In this document: positions 14,621-24,173 of the stretch, one piece after another | Numbering within the stretch: the first letter of the stretch is position 1 | Layout of the letters: each line of letters starts with the position of its first letter | From: Pseudomonadota bacterium | GTDB taxonomy: Bacteria; Chloroflexota; UBA5177 | Assembly: GCA_021324655.1 (NCBI GenBank) | Contig: JAJPIP010000089.1 | Coordinates: 1 to 63,417, forward strand | Direction of reading: 5' to 3' | DNA: 63,417 nt | Program-made: the position numbers and the translations under genes | The notes under the pieces: model-generated | Databases searched by the model: none | What the model was told of the DNA's origin: nothing | What the model saw: the letters and a program-made list of their open reading frames with translations, nothing else

Positions 14621-16123
14621 GTGGCATCGGTTCGTCCCGGGGAGGCGCAGGAATACGCGCGTGCCGGCAGCGGCGTGTCGGGGTTGGACGAGGTAATGGG
14701 GGGAGGCTTTCCTGCCGACCGTCTGCACCTCGTCCAGGGGGCACCGGGCACCGGCAAGACGACGATCGCTCTCCAGTTCCTGCTTGAGGGCCGCCGGCAG
14801 GGGGAGACGGTCCTGTATGTCACACTCTCCGAAACCGCCGAAGAACTCCGTGCCGTCGCTGCGTCACATGGCTGGGATCTGAGTGGCGTCAGCATCCACG
14901 AGCTCGCTCCCGACGAGCAGTCGCTGCGGCCCGACGAGCAGTACACAATCCTGCACCCGTCTGAGGTTGAGCTGGGTGAAATGACGTGGGCGGTCCTGGA
15001 GGAAGTAGAGCAGACGAAGCCGCGTCGCGTGGTTTTCGACTCCCTCGCGGAGTTGCGTCTTCTGGCTCGCGACCAATTGCGCTACCGGCGCCAGATTCTC
15101 GCCCTCAAGCAATTCTTCGCCGGTCGGCACTGCACCGTCCTTCTACTGGATGGCCCCAATCAGACCGGCGAGGGCCTGGAAAGCGTGGCGCACAGCGTCC
15201 TGGAGCTAACCCAGCTCTCGCCCGTCTACGGACCGGACCGGCGGCGGCTTCGCGTCCTGAAGCTTCGCGGCGGCCACTACCGAAGCGGCAATCATGACTA
15301 CGTCATTCAGACCGGCGGCCTCACCGTGTTTCCCCGACTCGTGGCAGCCCATCACGAGACCCCGTTTTTTACTGGGCCCCTCCCGAGCGAGGTGCCCGCG
15401 CTGGACGCCCTGTTGGGGGGTGGACTCGACCGCGGGACGAGCACTCTGCTGATTGGACCCGCCGGCGTCGGGAAGTCGGTGATCACCACGCAATTCGTGG
15501 TGTCGGCCGCCGCCCGCGGGGAGCGCGCAGATGTGTATATCTTCGACGAGAGCGTGCAGACCTACCTGACGCGATCCTCCAGCCTGGGACTGGATGTAGC
15601 GAGCCACGTCGCGGACGGCCGGATTGTGTTGCGTCGGCTGGATCCTGCCCAAATCTCGCCGGGCGAGTTCGACCATCTTGTGACGGAGGCGGTGGAGAAG
15701 AGGGGCTCCCGGGTCATCGTCATCGACAGCCTCAACGGCTACCTCAATGCCATGGCCGAGGAGCAGGCGGTTCTTATTCAACTGCACGAGCTACTCACCT
15801 ACCTGGGACAGCGGGGCGTCGCGACGCTGATGACGATTGCGCAGCACGGACTGGTTGGCGAGAACGCCGGTCCGCCCCTCGACATCAGCTATCTGGCTGA
15901 CACTGTCCTGCTCCTTCGGTACTTCGAGACCGCCGGCCGGCTGTGCCAGGCGATCTCGGTCGTGAAGAAGCGCAGCGGTCAGCACGAGCACACCATTCGC
16001 GAGCTGACTCTCGGGCCGGGCGTCCGAGTCGGCGAGCCGCTGCACCAGTTTCAGGGTGTTCTCGCCGGCTCACCCGCTTACCTTGGGCCGTCGCATGCCC
16101 TCTTCTCCGGCGGCCACGGCTAA
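14621..16123 (+). CDS. KaiC-like tandem RecA-fold ATPase
   Basis: 500 residues with two KaiC-type domains. The first has Walker A GAPGTGKTT (40-48) after GVSGLDEVMGGGFP, and the catalytic carboxylate region YVTLSETAEELRAVA. The second begins VPALDALLGGGLDRGTSTLL and has Walker A GPAGVGKS near 283. KaiC-like proteins outside cyanobacteria act in stress or redox signalling, often paired with a histidine kinase as here. No kaiA or kaiB is visible in the window, so a clock role is not implied. GTG start preceded by GGGGAGG. A CTGAGA ... TCTCAG inverted repeat lies in the leader (about 14574-14593). Confidence 0.88.
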   Translation: MASVRPGEAQEYARAGSGVSGLDEVMGGGFPADRLHLVQGAPGTGKTTIALQFLLEGRRQGETVLYVTLSETAEELRAVAASHGWDLSGVSIHELAPDEQSLRPDEQYTILHPSEVELGEMTWAVLEEVEQTKPRRVVFDSLAELRLLARDQLRYRRQILALKQFFAGRHCTVLLLDGPNQTGEGLESVAHSVLELTQLSPVYGPDRRRLRVLKLRGGHYRSGNHDYVIQTGGLTVFPRLVAAHHETPFFTGPLPSEVPALDALLGGGLDRGTSTLLIGPAGVGKSVITTQFVVSAAARGERADVYIFDESVQTYLTRSSSLGLDVASHVADGRIVLRRLDPAQISPGEFDHLVTEAVEKRGSRVIVIDSLNGYLNAMAEEQAVLIQLHELLTYLGQRGVATLMTIAQHGLVGENAGPPLDISYLADTVLLLRYFETAGRLCQAISVVKKRSGQHEHTIRELTLGPGVRVGEPLHQFQGVLAGSPAYLGPSHALFSGGHG

Positions 16124-16124
16124 T

Positions 16125-17330
16125 ATGCAGGACCGCGTCCTTGTTCTCGCACCGGTGGGACGTGATGCCCGTCTGGCAGCCGAGACCATTCGTCGAGCCG
16201 GCGCCCAGGCGGAGATCTTTACGGATGTCGGCGAGTTATGCCTGCAGATACCGCGCGGCGCCGGCGCTCTCTTGCTCACGCAGGAAGCGCTCTCTCCCTC
16301 CGATGCCGACCAGCTGCTGGCAGGTCTCGCGGCCCAGCCTCCCTGGTCAGACCTTCCCGTTATCGTTCTGGTCAGCCGGGAAACTCCGATTGGGACTTTG
16401 CTGAGCGAGATTCTGGGCCAGCGAGTGAACGCCACGTTCCTGGAGCGTCCCACCGGCGCGGCAACCCTCGTCCGGGCGGTAGAGATGGCGTTGCGGGCAC
16501 GCCGGCGGCAATACGAGCTCCGAGACTTCCTGCTCGCCCTGGCCGCGGCGCAGGAGGCGGAGCATCGTGCGAGGGCCGCCGCGGAGGAGGCCGCCCGGAG
16601 TCGAGACGAGTTCCTGGCCTCAGTGGCCCACGACCTCAAGAACCCCCTCGGCGCTATCAAGGGGTACGCTCAGTTCGTTCAACGACAACTGGCGAAGGGG
16701 AACGCCCCGCCAGAGAAGATCGTCGAGAACTTGCAGCGCATCAACGACATCTCGAGCAGGGCGGTTGCCCAAATCGATGATCTGCTCTATGCGGCGCGAT
16801 TGCAGGCGGGGCAGCCCCTGAAATTAAGCCCCGAACCGGCAGATCTGGTCGCGCTGATAGGGCGCGTAACCGCCGAGAGCCAGGAAGCAAACCGCGATTA
16901 CCGCATCCAGCTGGAGACCCGACTTGCCCAGCTTCCTGGACAGTGGGATACATCTCATCTGGAACGCGCCCTTGCCAATCTGCTCGGCAATGCCGTCAAG
17001 TACAGTCCCCAGGGAAGTACGGTGACTGTTGGTCTTGCGATTGATGGGACCCAGGCAGTGGTCACCGTCCACGATCAGGGAATCGGCATTCCCACCGACG
17101 ATCTTCCTCATATCTTCGAACGCTTCTACCGCGCCGCGAACGCGACCCAGCTCGCCGGCACGGGACTGGGTCTGGCGGGCGTGCGACAGATCGTCGAGCA
17201 GCACGGCGGCACGGTCGCCGTGGAGAGCGAACTGGGGAAGGGAACGTGCGTGACGATGCGGCTGCCGATCGTGAGCGCCGGCGCGGCGGACGACGAGGAC
17301 AGCGCCCTCGCGGAGGCGGAGGGAGCGTAG
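16125..17330 (+). CDS. histidine kinase with N-terminal receiver-like domain, partner of the KaiC-like ATPase
   Basis: 401 residues from the ATG one base after the KaiC stop; an open frame extends upstream within kaiC. Residues 1-110 (VLVLAPVGRDARLAAETIRR ... SDLPVIVLVSRETP) have the alternating strand/helix pattern of a receiver. It lacks an obvious phospho-Asp at the end of strand 3 (GALLLTQEAL), so it is probably a pseudo-receiver. A coiled coil follows, then the HisKA box SVAHDLKNPLGAIKG, and HATPase motifs NLLGNAVKYS, DQGIGIPTDDLPHIFERF and GTGLGLAGVRQI. No membrane segment, so it is cytosolic. Its partner response regulator is not in the window. Confidence 0.88.
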   Translation: MQDRVLVLAPVGRDARLAAETIRRAGAQAEIFTDVGELCLQIPRGAGALLLTQEALSPSDADQLLAGLAAQPPWSDLPVIVLVSRETPIGTLLSEILGQRVNATFLERPTGAATLVRAVEMALRARRRQYELRDFLLALAAAQEAEHRARAAAEEAARSRDEFLASVAHDLKNPLGAIKGYAQFVQRQLAKGNAPPEKIVENLQRINDISSRAVAQIDDLLYAARLQAGQPLKLSPEPADLVALIGRVTAESQEANRDYRIQLETRLAQLPGQWDTSHLERALANLLGNAVKYSPQGSTVTVGLAIDGTQAVVTVHDQGIGIPTDDLPHIFERFYRAANATQLAGTGLGLAGVRQIVEQHGGTVAVESELGKGTCVTMRLPIVSAGAADDEDSALAEAEGA

Positions 17331-17332
17331 AC

Positions 17333-18286
17333 TCAGTCGCTGCCGAGAAGCAGCTCGCCCGGCTCTTCGGCGCGCGCCAGGATATCCCGTACGCAGTCGA
17401 TGTCCCGATGCATCTCGTCGACCAACGCCTGTACGGTCTCGAACCGCCTCTCTTCGCGAACGCGCTGCACAAACTCGATTCCCAGCTCCTCACCGTAGAT
17501 GTCGCGGTCAAAGTCGAGAATATGCGCTTCCACGGTGAGGTCATGTCCTTCGAACTGGGGGTTGTATCCGACGCTGGCGGCGGAAACGAGACGCTCATGC
17601 CCCAGCCGGACGTACCCGGCGTAGATTCCCGTCGCCGGCAGCGCCTGGTACTGGGGAACGTGAATATTCGCGGTGGGGAAACCGAGAGCGCGTCCGCGTC
17701 CCTGTCCGCGGACCACGGGTCCGGAAAAGCCTGCGTAATGGCCCAGATAACGAGCCGCGCCGGTCACATCTCCGGCCGTCACCAGCTCGCGGACCAGCGT
17801 GCTGCTGATGGGTGTCTCGTCCAGCCGCTCACGCGGCACGACATGCACGGCGAACCCGGCAGCCGCCCCACTCCGGATGAGGAAATCGACGTCTCCCTCC
17901 CGATTGTGACCGAAGGCGAAGTCGGCGCCGACCCATATCTCGGCCAGGTTTATGTGATCGAGGATGGAGACCAGAAACTGGCCCGCGCTAATCTGGGCGA
18001 CCTGACGATTGAAGGGAAGGATGGCGAGAACATCGGGACCGAGTGCACCCACGATGCGTGCCTTTGCTCCCGCGTCCGTCAACTGCCGGCTATCCGGCCG
18101 AAACACCACGTCGGGACGCGGATCGAACGAAATGATGACGGAATCGAACGCCAGACGCCGCGCCCGTTCGATGACCTGGCGGATCAGGAACTGATGTCCT
18201 CTATGGACCCCGTCGAACGCGCCAATGGTGAGGACGGCGGGCCGCCCGCGCTCAAGCTCGGTCAGATCACGAACGACCTTCATCAT
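17333..18286 (-). CDS. ribF: bifunctional riboflavin kinase / FAD synthetase
   Basis: 317 residues. RibF makes FMN from riboflavin and then FAD. The N-terminal adenylyltransferase part has TIGAFDGVHRGHQ (HIGH-like nucleotide binding) and the later ISSTLVREL motif. The C-terminal flavokinase part has GRALGFPTANI and the Y/V-E-x-H-I-L-D-F segment VEAHILDFDRDIYG. It is the last gene of the nusA-to-ribF cluster; its start overlaps truB by 20 bases. Its stop lies two bases from the stop of the convergent kinase gene. Confidence 0.95.
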   Translation of the reverse strand: MMKVVRDLTELERGRPAVLTIGAFDGVHRGHQFLIRQVIERARRLAFDSVIISFDPRPDVVFRPDSRQLTDAGAKARIVGALGPDVLAILPFNRQVAQISAGQFLVSILDHINLAEIWVGADFAFGHNREGDVDFLIRSGAAAGFAVHVVPRERLDETPISSTLVRELVTAGDVTGAARYLGHYAGFSGPVVRGQGRGRALGFPTANIHVPQYQALPATGIYAGYVRLGHERLVSAASVGYNPQFEGHDLTVEAHILDFDRDIYGEELGIEFVQRVREERRFETVQALVDEMHRDIDCVRDILARAEEPGELLLGSD

Positions 18287-19148
18287 CCCCCCGGAACACG
18301 CGAGTCGGTTTCAGGCTTCCCCCCACCGCTTCCCCGAGAGCGAGCAAGCGGCCATCGCGGTCATACAGCCTTATGCTGCCATGAACGTCTGCGGCCTCCA
18401 CCGCCCTGCCATACCCCACCGCCTCGGCCTCACCGGTCGAGAGAACGCGCGCCGAGAGGGCGAGAACGGCACGTTCCGGCGGGAGGATCGCGGCGCGCAC
18501 CTCGTTGGCCGAGGTGAGTCTGTCCAGCGGTGCGCAGTCGGAGACGACAAACTGCCCGCTGCGCACGCGGCGTAACGCGTGCAGATAACCTCCGACGCCC
18601 AACGCCGCTCCGAGATCCCTGGCCAGAGCGCGGATGTACGTGCCGGCGCCACATGTGACACGGAGGCGAACGCGGGGCAGATCGACGCGCACCACCTCGA
18701 CGCGGGAAATAGTGACACGGCGCGCTTCGACGTCGACGTCCTCACCGCGCCGCGCCAGCACATAGAGCTTCTGTCCGCCCCGCTTGACTGCGGCATACCG
18801 CGGCGGCACCTGGTCGATGTCTCCGACGAACCCGCCGACCGCCCGCTCGATATCGCTCCGCGACAGACCACGCACCGGCGCGCACCTCAGCAGGTCGCCC
18901 TCGGCGTCGTCCGTCGCCGTCGTCGCGCCCAACACAACTTCGGCGCAGTACTCCTTGTCCGACGCCAGGAGGTAGGACGACAGGCGCGTCGCGGACCCGA
19001 GGACGACAACGAGCACGCCGGTTGCGAGAGGATCCAGTGTACCGGCATGTCCCACGCTGCGTTGCCCCGCCACTCGGCGCACCCGTCGTACCACGTCGTG
19101 GGACGTCCAGCCGAGGGGCTTGTCAATGGGCAGGATGCCGCTGATCAC
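18267..19148 (-). CDS. truB: tRNA pseudouridine-55 synthase TruB
   Basis: 293 residues from GTG 19148. Codons upstream are open to 19271 but lie inside nrnA and give no family similarity. TruB converts U55 of the T-loop to pseudouridine. Motif I (ILPIDKPLGWTSHDVVRRVR) and the catalytic-Asp motif GHAGTLDPLATGVL are clear. KEYCAEVVLG and GTYIRALARDLGAALG are further family segments. C-terminal PUA-like tail. It overlaps nrnA by 26 bases at the start and ribF at the end, in keeping with one operon. Confidence 0.95.
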   Translation of the reverse strand: MISGILPIDKPLGWTSHDVVRRVRRVAGQRSVGHAGTLDPLATGVLVVVLGSATRLSSYLLASDKEYCAEVVLGATTATDDAEGDLLRCAPVRGLSRSDIERAVGGFVGDIDQVPPRYAAVKRGGQKLYVLARRGEDVDVEARRVTISRVEVVRVDLPRVRLRVTCGAGTYIRALARDLGAALGVGGYLHALRRVRSGQFVVSDCAPLDRLTSANEVRAAILPPERAVLALSARVLSTGEAEAVGYGRAVEAADVHGSIRLYDRDGRLLALGEAVGGSLKPTRVFRGDDEGRS

Positions 19149-20121
19149 CGTAGAAGCGGTCGTACGTCTCCAGGAGAAGCCGCTTGGCGTGGTCAGGCGG
19201 CCCGGGAAGCGTCGCTCCCGCCGCCTGCTTGTGCCCGCCGCCCCCAAGAGCGACGGCAATCGAAGAGACATCGATTCCGGGGCGCGACCGCAGACTTACC
19301 CGCAACTCGCCATTCTCGGCCTCCTTGAGCAGCATGACGACATCCGCCTCTTCGATGCCGCGCAGATAGGCCGTGATGCCCTCCATCTCGTCCATCTTGA
19401 CGCCGTTGTCCTGCAGCACGTGCTGCGCCATCCAGGCGTACACGATGCGCCGCTCCGGGAAGAGCTCGATGGTCTCCAGCACCTCGCCCCACGCCCTGGC
19501 GACGCCGAAGCGCTTCCGGTCGAAGAGCTGGAAGGCGACCCGCTGGGAGTCCGCGCCGCGCCGTACCAGATCGGCCGCGACCTCCAGCGAACCGGGTGTG
19601 GTGGCGCCGTTCTGGAAGGCACCGGTATCGCCCATGATGCCAAAGAGAAGCGTCGTCGCGGTTTCCGCGTCGATCGGAGCATCGAGCAGGCGCAGCAGAC
19701 GGTACGACAGCTCCGACGTCGACGAGGCCGCGCCGTCGACGACATTGACCGTCCCGTACCCGGGATTCGTGCGGTGATGATCCAGGTCAACGAGCGGAGT
19801 GCCGGCGAAGCGATCCGGGTTCTCCGTGTACAGCGTGCCGACGCGATCGATATCGGCGGCATCCGCGAACACATAGACGTCGAACGGGACCTCCGGGAGG
19901 TGGTCGACGACACCGGCTGCACCCGGGAGGAAGCGGGCATACGCGGGAACACGATCGGCGAGCGCAACCACCACGTCTTTCCCCTGGGCCCGCAGGCCGA
20001 GCGCCAACCCGATACTGGAGCCGACGGCGTCGGCGTCGGGATCGACATGGGAGAGGACGGCAATGCGCTTCGCGTCGCGGAGAAGGCACGCTGCCTCCGC
20101 GAGATCACCGCCGTCGGTCAT
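19123..20121 (-). CDS. nrnA: DHH/DHHA1 phosphoesterase, NrnA-like oligoribonuclease / pAp phosphatase
   Basis: 332 residues. Metal-binding DHH motifs are in order: SHVDPDADAVGSS (I), VFADAADIDRVG (II), LVDLDHHRTNPG (III, the DHH), and ASSTSELSYRL. The DHHA1 substrate loop is at the C-terminus (ALGGGGHKQAAGATL). NrnA degrades nanoRNA and removes the 3'-phosphate of pAp. The location between rbfA and truB is common in Gram-positive and Chloroflexota genomes. ATGA coupling to rbfA. Confidence 0.92.
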   Translation of the reverse strand: MTDGGDLAEAACLLRDAKRIAVLSHVDPDADAVGSSIGLALGLRAQGKDVVVALADRVPAYARFLPGAAGVVDHLPEVPFDVYVFADAADIDRVGTLYTENPDRFAGTPLVDLDHHRTNPGYGTVNVVDGAASSTSELSYRLLRLLDAPIDAETATTLLFGIMGDTGAFQNGATTPGSLEVAADLVRRGADSQRVAFQLFDRKRFGVARAWGEVLETIELFPERRIVYAWMAQHVLQDNGVKMDEMEGITAYLRGIEEADVVMLLKEAENGELRVSLRSRPGIDVSSIAVALGGGGHKQAAGATLPGPPDHAKRLLLETYDRFYGDQRHPAH

Positions 20122-20477
20122 TCACGCTCCCCGGTGTCCAGAGTTTTCATCAGATCAAGGATACGCGCTCCGCGCTCCAGCGAGTTATCCAGCTTGAAGG
20201 TGAGGTCCGGAGTGGTCCGGATGCGCAGCCAATCTCCGATGTCACGCTTGATCAGACCTTTGGCTCGCCGCAGCGCCTCGAGGGTCTGCTCCTGCTCTTC
20301 CTCGCTGCCCAACACGCTGACGTGGATGATGGCATGAGTGAGATCGGCGTTGACGTCGACGCCGGTGATGGTCAGAAAGCCGAGACGAGGATCTTTCAGC
20401 TCCTCCCGAATAAAGGTACTGGCCCGGCGCTCAATTTCCGCCGCCACACGCTGCTGCCGCCGCTCGCTCACGCTCAA
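20118..20477 (-). CDS. rbfA: ribosome-binding factor A
   Basis: 119 residues. RbfA is a KH-fold 30S maturation and cold-adaptation factor. The family pattern is present: RQQRVAAEIERRASTFIREE, LGFLTITGVDVNADLTHAII, and the C-terminal LRIRTTPDLTFKLDNSLERG. It follows infB after 60 bases and overlaps nrnA by four. Confidence 0.94.
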   Translation of the reverse strand: MSVSERRQQRVAAEIERRASTFIREELKDPRLGFLTITGVDVNADLTHAIIHVSVLGSEEEQEQTLEALRRAKGLIKRDIGDWLRIRTTPDLTFKLDNSLERGARILDLMKTLDTGERE

Positions 20478-20536
20478 CCTCCCCTTTGGTGTGCTGCCGA
20501 CGCGCCTGTTCCAGATAGCGGAACAGGCGCGTCGCG

Positions 20537-22408
20537 CTAGACGACCCGCCGCTGCCCGAAGGCCTCGATGACGTCGCCTTCCTGGAAGTCGTTGAAACCG
20601 TCAATGACGATGCCGCACTCGTAGCCGGCACTCACCTCACGCGCGTCTTCCTTGAAGCGCTTGAGCGACGAAATCCGGCCGTTGGTGACGAGCTCACCGC
20701 CACGCAGGACGCGCGCTTCGGCGTTGCGGCGAATGTCGCCATCGGTGACGTAGCAGCCGGCAATAACGGTGCGGCCGGCCTTGAAGGTCGCGCGAACCTC
20801 GGCGTGCCCATCGATGACCTCTTCGTAGACCGGCTCGTGCATGCCGGACAGCGCGATCTCGATGTCTTCGATGAGCTTGTAAATGATGTCGTAGTACTTG
20901 ACCTGGACGCCGGTCGAGTCGGCGGCACGGCGGGCGCCCTCGTCGGGACGAACCGTAAAGCCGATGATGAGGGCCTGGGAGGCGTCGGCCAGCAAGACGT
21001 CCGACTCGGTCACCGGACCCACGGCGGCACGGATGATCTTGACCTTGACCTCGTCCCCGTTGAGCTCGTTGAGTGCGTGCTCGATCGCCTCGATCGAGCC
21101 CTGCGTGTCCGCCTTCAGGACGATGTTCAGCTGCTTGGTCTCACCGGTCGAGATCTGGGCGAGAATGTCCGCCGGGCGGCGCATGGTCGAAGCAAGGGCC
21201 TCCGCCCGCTTCTGACCGGCACGCTCCACCGCCACGCTGCGGGCAACCTTCTCGTCGGGCAGCGATTGGACCTTGTCCCCCGCCTCCGGGACCTCGTTGA
21301 GGCCCAACACGGCGACCGGCGTGCCCGGCGGCGCGACCTTGACCGGCTTCCCCCGATCGTCGAACATGGCTCGGACGCGGCCGTAGGCGCTACCGGCAAC
21401 CACCGCGTCGCCGGTGTGCAGCGTCCCGCTTTGAACGATCATCGTCGCCATCGGGCCACGCGCTCGCTCCATCCTCGCTTCAATCACCACACCCTGCGCG
21501 GGCTTGTTCGGATTCGCCTTCAGGTCCGCAATCTCGGTCGTCAGTAGAACCGTTTCAAGGAGGTCCGGGATGCCCTCGCCGGTTTTCGCCGACACCGGGA
21601 TCACCTCGGTCTGTCCGCCCCAGGCAATCGGATTGAGGCCGATCTCATTGAGCTGCGTCAAGACGCGGTCGACATTGGCATCCGCCTTATCGACCTTATT
21701 GAGGGCCACCACGATGGGCACCCCGGCCGCTTTGGCATGATCGATCGCCTCCACCGTCTGGGGCATGACGCCATCGTCCGCCGCCACCACGATGATGGCG
21801 ACGTCGGTGGCCTGCGCCCCGCGAGCGCGCATGGCGGTGAACGCGGCGTGGCCCGGCGTATCCAGGAACGTAATCTTATGGCCGTTCTTGACGACCTGAT
21901 AGGCACCGATGTGCTGGGTGATGCCGCCCGCCTCACGCGCGGCGACGTTGCTCGAGCGAATGGCGTCCAGCAGGAGGGTCTTGCCGTGATCGACATGTCC
22001 CATCACGGTCACGACCGGCGGCCGCTCCTCGAGCAGGCTCTCGTCCTCCTGCTCGACCGGCACGACCTCCTCAACCTCGAGGTCGTCCAGCACGGAGGGC
22101 GCTTCCTTGACCTCCCACCCCAGGTCGCCGGCGACGATCGCCGCCGTGTCGTAATCCATCTCCTGATTGATGGTGGCCATCACGCCGTTCTTCATAAGCG
22201 CTTTGATAATGTCGACCGGCGTGAGGGCCATGCGCTCCGCCAGATCCTTGACCGTCAGGGACGGCGGCAACTCGACGATGCGCGGCCCCTCGGGCTTTGC
22301 CGGCTGCGGCGCGCGGGGGGCCGAGCTATCCGGACCTCGACGTCCACCGCGATTTCCCGGGCCGCGGCGGCCGCCGCCACGTCCCCTATTTGTTGAAACC
22401 ATATTCAC
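20537..22408 (-). CDS. infB: translation initiation factor IF-2
   Basis: 623 residues, a short-type IF-2. The N-terminus is a basic Gly/Arg-rich tail followed by an IF2_N module ([20 protein letters not shown]). The G domain has [16 protein letters not shown] (G1), [10 protein letters not shown] (G2), [17 protein letters not shown] (G3) and NKVDKADAN (G4). Beta-barrel domains and the fMet-tRNA-binding C2 domain follow and end at [11 protein letters not shown]-2 brings initiator tRNA to the ribosome. The compact N-terminus compares with about 890 residues in E. coli. Confidence 0.97.
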   Translation of the reverse strand: MNMVSTNRGRGGGRRGPGNRGGRRGPDSSAPRAPQPAKPEGPRIVELPPSLTVKDLAERMALTPVDIIKALMKNGVMATINQEMDYDTAAIVAGDLGWEVKEAPSVLDDLEVEEVVPVEQEDESLLEERPPVVTVMGHVDHGKTLLLDAIRSSNVAAREAGGITQHIGAYQVVKNGHKITFLDTPGHAAFTAMRARGAQATDVAIIVVAADDGVMPQTVEAIDHAKAAGVPIVVALNKVDKADANVDRVLTQLNEIGLNPIAWGGQTEVIPVSAKTGEGIPDLLETVLLTTEIADLKANPNKPAQGVVIEARMERARGPMATMIVQSGTLHTGDAVVAGSAYGRVRAMFDDRGKPVKVAPPGTPVAVLGLNEVPEAGDKVQSLPDEKVARSVAVERAGQKRAEALASTMRRPADILAQISTGETKQLNIVLKADTQGSIEAIEHALNELNGDEVKVKIIRAAVGPVTESDVLLADASQALIIGFTVRPDEGARRAADSTGVQVKYYDIIYKLIEDIEIALSGMHEPVYEEVIDGHAEVRATFKAGRTVIAGCYVTDGDIRRNAEARVLRGGELVTNGRISSLKRFKEDAREVSAGYECGIVIDGFNDFQEGDVIEAFGQRRVV

Positions 22409-22433
22409 CTCTCTTCAGCCGGCACGCGGCCGG

Positions 22434-22751
22434 CTAGCTCGTTTCGGCCGCCCCGACCGGGGTCCTGGGCGGCACCTTCTTCTCGGGAAGCGTGTCCCGG
22501 GCGTATGTCAATAACTCTTCCCAGTTCTCGGGAGAAACGGTCATGGAAAGCGCGTGATTGAGTGCCCGCTTCTTGCGCGCCAACTCCCAACATTCGACGG
22601 CCGGGCAGAGATAGGCGCCGCGGCCGTTTTTCTTTCCCGTCCTGTCGGCCTCCACGCGATCATCACTGACGCGAACCACCCGCACCAACTCACGCTTCGG
22701 TTTGGTCTCCCGGCAGGCCACGCAGGAACGCAGGGGAACATGCTTCGGCAT
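22434..22751 (-). CDS. ylxR: YlxR family RNA-binding protein
   Basis: 105 residues between nusA and infB, the standard position. The family motif PLRSCVACRETKPKRELVRV is at the N-terminus, then GRGAYLCPAVECWELARKKR. YlxR proteins are small nucleoid- or RNase P-associated regulators. The last 30 residues are a species-specific tail. Confidence 0.9.
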   Translation of the reverse strand: MPKHVPLRSCVACRETKPKRELVRVVRVSDDRVEADRTGKKNGRGAYLCPAVECWELARKKRALNHALSMTVSPENWEELLTYARDTLPEKKVPPRTPVGAAETS

Positions 22752-22756
22752 CGCCT

Positions 22757-23938
22757 TTACCCCTCATCCATGACATCCACGGGCATGACGTCGAGCAACT
22801 CGGCCATGGTGACCGGCTCCTCCTCGTCCTCCAGGAGATCCTGTGCCGCAGATGCCTCCGTGTTGGCTGCCATGTCCTGCAGTTGCTCCCGCTCGCGCTG
22901 CGCTTCAACGTCGGACTGCTTTTTGATATCCACCCGCCAGCCGGTCAGTTTGGCGGCAAGGCGGGCATTCTGCCCCTCCTTGCCGATGGCCAGGGAGAGC
23001 TGCCCGTCCGGCACCACGACCACCGCGCGCCGTTCCTCCGGGAAGATGTCGACGTCAATTACCTGCGCGGGCTGCAGCGCATTGGCCACAAACCGCTCGG
23101 GATTGTCATCCCAACTGACGACGTCGATCTTCTCGCCGTTCAGTTCGTTGACAACGTTCTGAATGCGCACGCCGCGGAGGCCGACACAGGCGCCGACCGC
23201 GTCCACGCCCTGTTGCCGCGCCGACACCGCGACTTTGGTGCGCGATCCCGGCTCGCGCGCAATCGCCTTGAGCTCGACGATGCCGTTGAAGATCTCCGGA
23301 ACCTCGACCTCGAACAATCGGCGGACGAGTCCGCGGTGACTGCGCGAGACGATGAGCTGAGGGGTGCGAATGCCGCGGTCCACCTTGACCAGGTAGACCT
23401 TGACCCGCTGGCCGATACGATAGCGCTCGCGGGGCACCTGCTCCGGCGGCGGCAGCAGAGCCTCCGCCTTTCCCAGATTGACGATGATGCCACGCGGTTC
23501 CACGCGCTCGATGATCCCGTTCAGGATCTCCCCTTCGCGATTGGCGAACTCATCGTAGATGAGGTCGCGCTCCGCCTCCTGAATACGCTGCAGGATGGTC
23601 TGCTTGGCGGTCTGCGCCGCAATGCGGCCGAAGTTGGGAGGCGTCACCTCGACTTCGACGACCTCGCCCAGGCCCGGGTGGCCCGGCAGCGACTGCGCCT
23701 CCTTGAGAGAGACTTCAGTGGCCTCGTCCTTGACGTCGATGACGACCTTCTTCTCGGCGTAGACGCGAAACTCGCCCGTCTCGGTATCCAGCTCGACCCG
23801 TACTTCCGGAACCTGTCCATACTGGCGTTTGTAGGTCGATTCCAGCGCTTCCTCAACCGCCTTGATGACGACCTCCACCGGGAGATCACGCTCGGCCGTG
23901 AGCTGCGTAATCGCCGTAACCAAATCCGCTTTTGCCAT
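22757..23938 (-). CDS. nusA: transcription termination/antitermination factor NusA
   Basis: 393 residues with the NusA order: N-terminal RNAP-binding helical domain (ITQLTAERDLPVEVVIKAVE), S1 domain (GEILNGIIERVEPRGIIVNL), KH1 (DAVGACVGLRGVRIQNVVNE) and KH2 (LSLAIGKEGQNARLAAKLTG). It has a short acidic C-terminal tail and lacks the proteobacterial repeats. It is normally preceded by rimP; here the upstream DNA is a 5' leader and a divergent uvrC. A terminator-like hairpin in its leader suggests autoregulation by readthrough. Confidence 0.96.
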   Translation of the reverse strand: MAKADLVTAITQLTAERDLPVEVVIKAVEEALESTYKRQYGQVPEVRVELDTETGEFRVYAEKKVVIDVKDEATEVSLKEAQSLPGHPGLGEVVEVEVTPPNFGRIAAQTAKQTILQRIQEAERDLIYDEFANREGEILNGIIERVEPRGIIVNLGKAEALLPPPEQVPRERYRIGQRVKVYLVKVDRGIRTPQLIVSRSHRGLVRRLFEVEVPEIFNGIVELKAIAREPGSRTKVAVSARQQGVDAVGACVGLRGVRIQNVVNELNGEKIDVVSWDDNPERFVANALQPAQVIDVDIFPEERRAVVVVPDGQLSLAIGKEGQNARLAAKLTGWRVDIKKQSDVEAQREREQLQDMAANTEASAAQDLLEDEEEPVTMAELLDVMPVDVMDEG

Positions 23939-23967
23939 CGTTCCACTCCGGGTCTGGGCGTGGAAAA

Positions 23968-23989
23968 GGCTAGTCCTCTCGAACTAGCC
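23968..23989 (-). promoter_or_regulatory. second hairpin in the nusA leader
   Basis: GGCTAGT at 23968-23974 and ACTAGCC at 23983-23989 form a perfect 7-bp stem with an 8-base loop, 30 bases upstream of the nusA start. It is not followed by a U tract, so it is more likely an RNA structure than a terminator. Confidence 0.45.
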
Positions 23990-24013
23990 CTCCATCCTTA
24001 CTCGTGAAAGAAA

Positions 24014-24039
24014 GAGAAGTGGGGACATGCCCACTTCTC
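24014..24039 (-). terminator. attenuator-like hairpin in the nusA leader
   Basis: On the minus strand a perfect 10-bp stem (GAGAAGTGGG with CCCACTTCTC, 6-base loop) is followed by TTTCTTTC. A TATACT -10-like box lies upstream on the same strand (24070-24075). A transcript from there would meet this hairpin about 25 bases later, 75 bases before nusA. This fits transcription attenuation of the nusA operon. Confidence 0.5.
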
Positions 24040-24145
24040 CCTGCTCGGGTTCTGCCCGCTTTGTATTCGAGTATACCAGACCCGGCCCGCGTTCAGCACG
24101 TTATGTCTAGCGCTGCGGCCGTCAAGCGGAATATACTGGTACGGC

Positions 24146-24173
24146 GCTCGCCCCGCACGGGCGAGCCTTTTTT
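24146..24173 (+). terminator. intrinsic terminator just upstream of uvrC
   Basis: GCTCGCCC (24146-24153) and GGGCGAGC (24159-24166) form an 8-bp stem, followed by six T (24168-24173). The uvrC ATG is eight bases downstream. A TATACT at 24132-24137 would start RNA almost at the foot of the hairpin. It may block readthrough from upstream or attenuate uvrC. Confidence 0.6.

Noticed and set aside
17246-18517. 423-codon plus-strand open frame
   Set aside because: It is the shadow of ribF and of the end of the kinase gene; no ribosome site and no family similarity.
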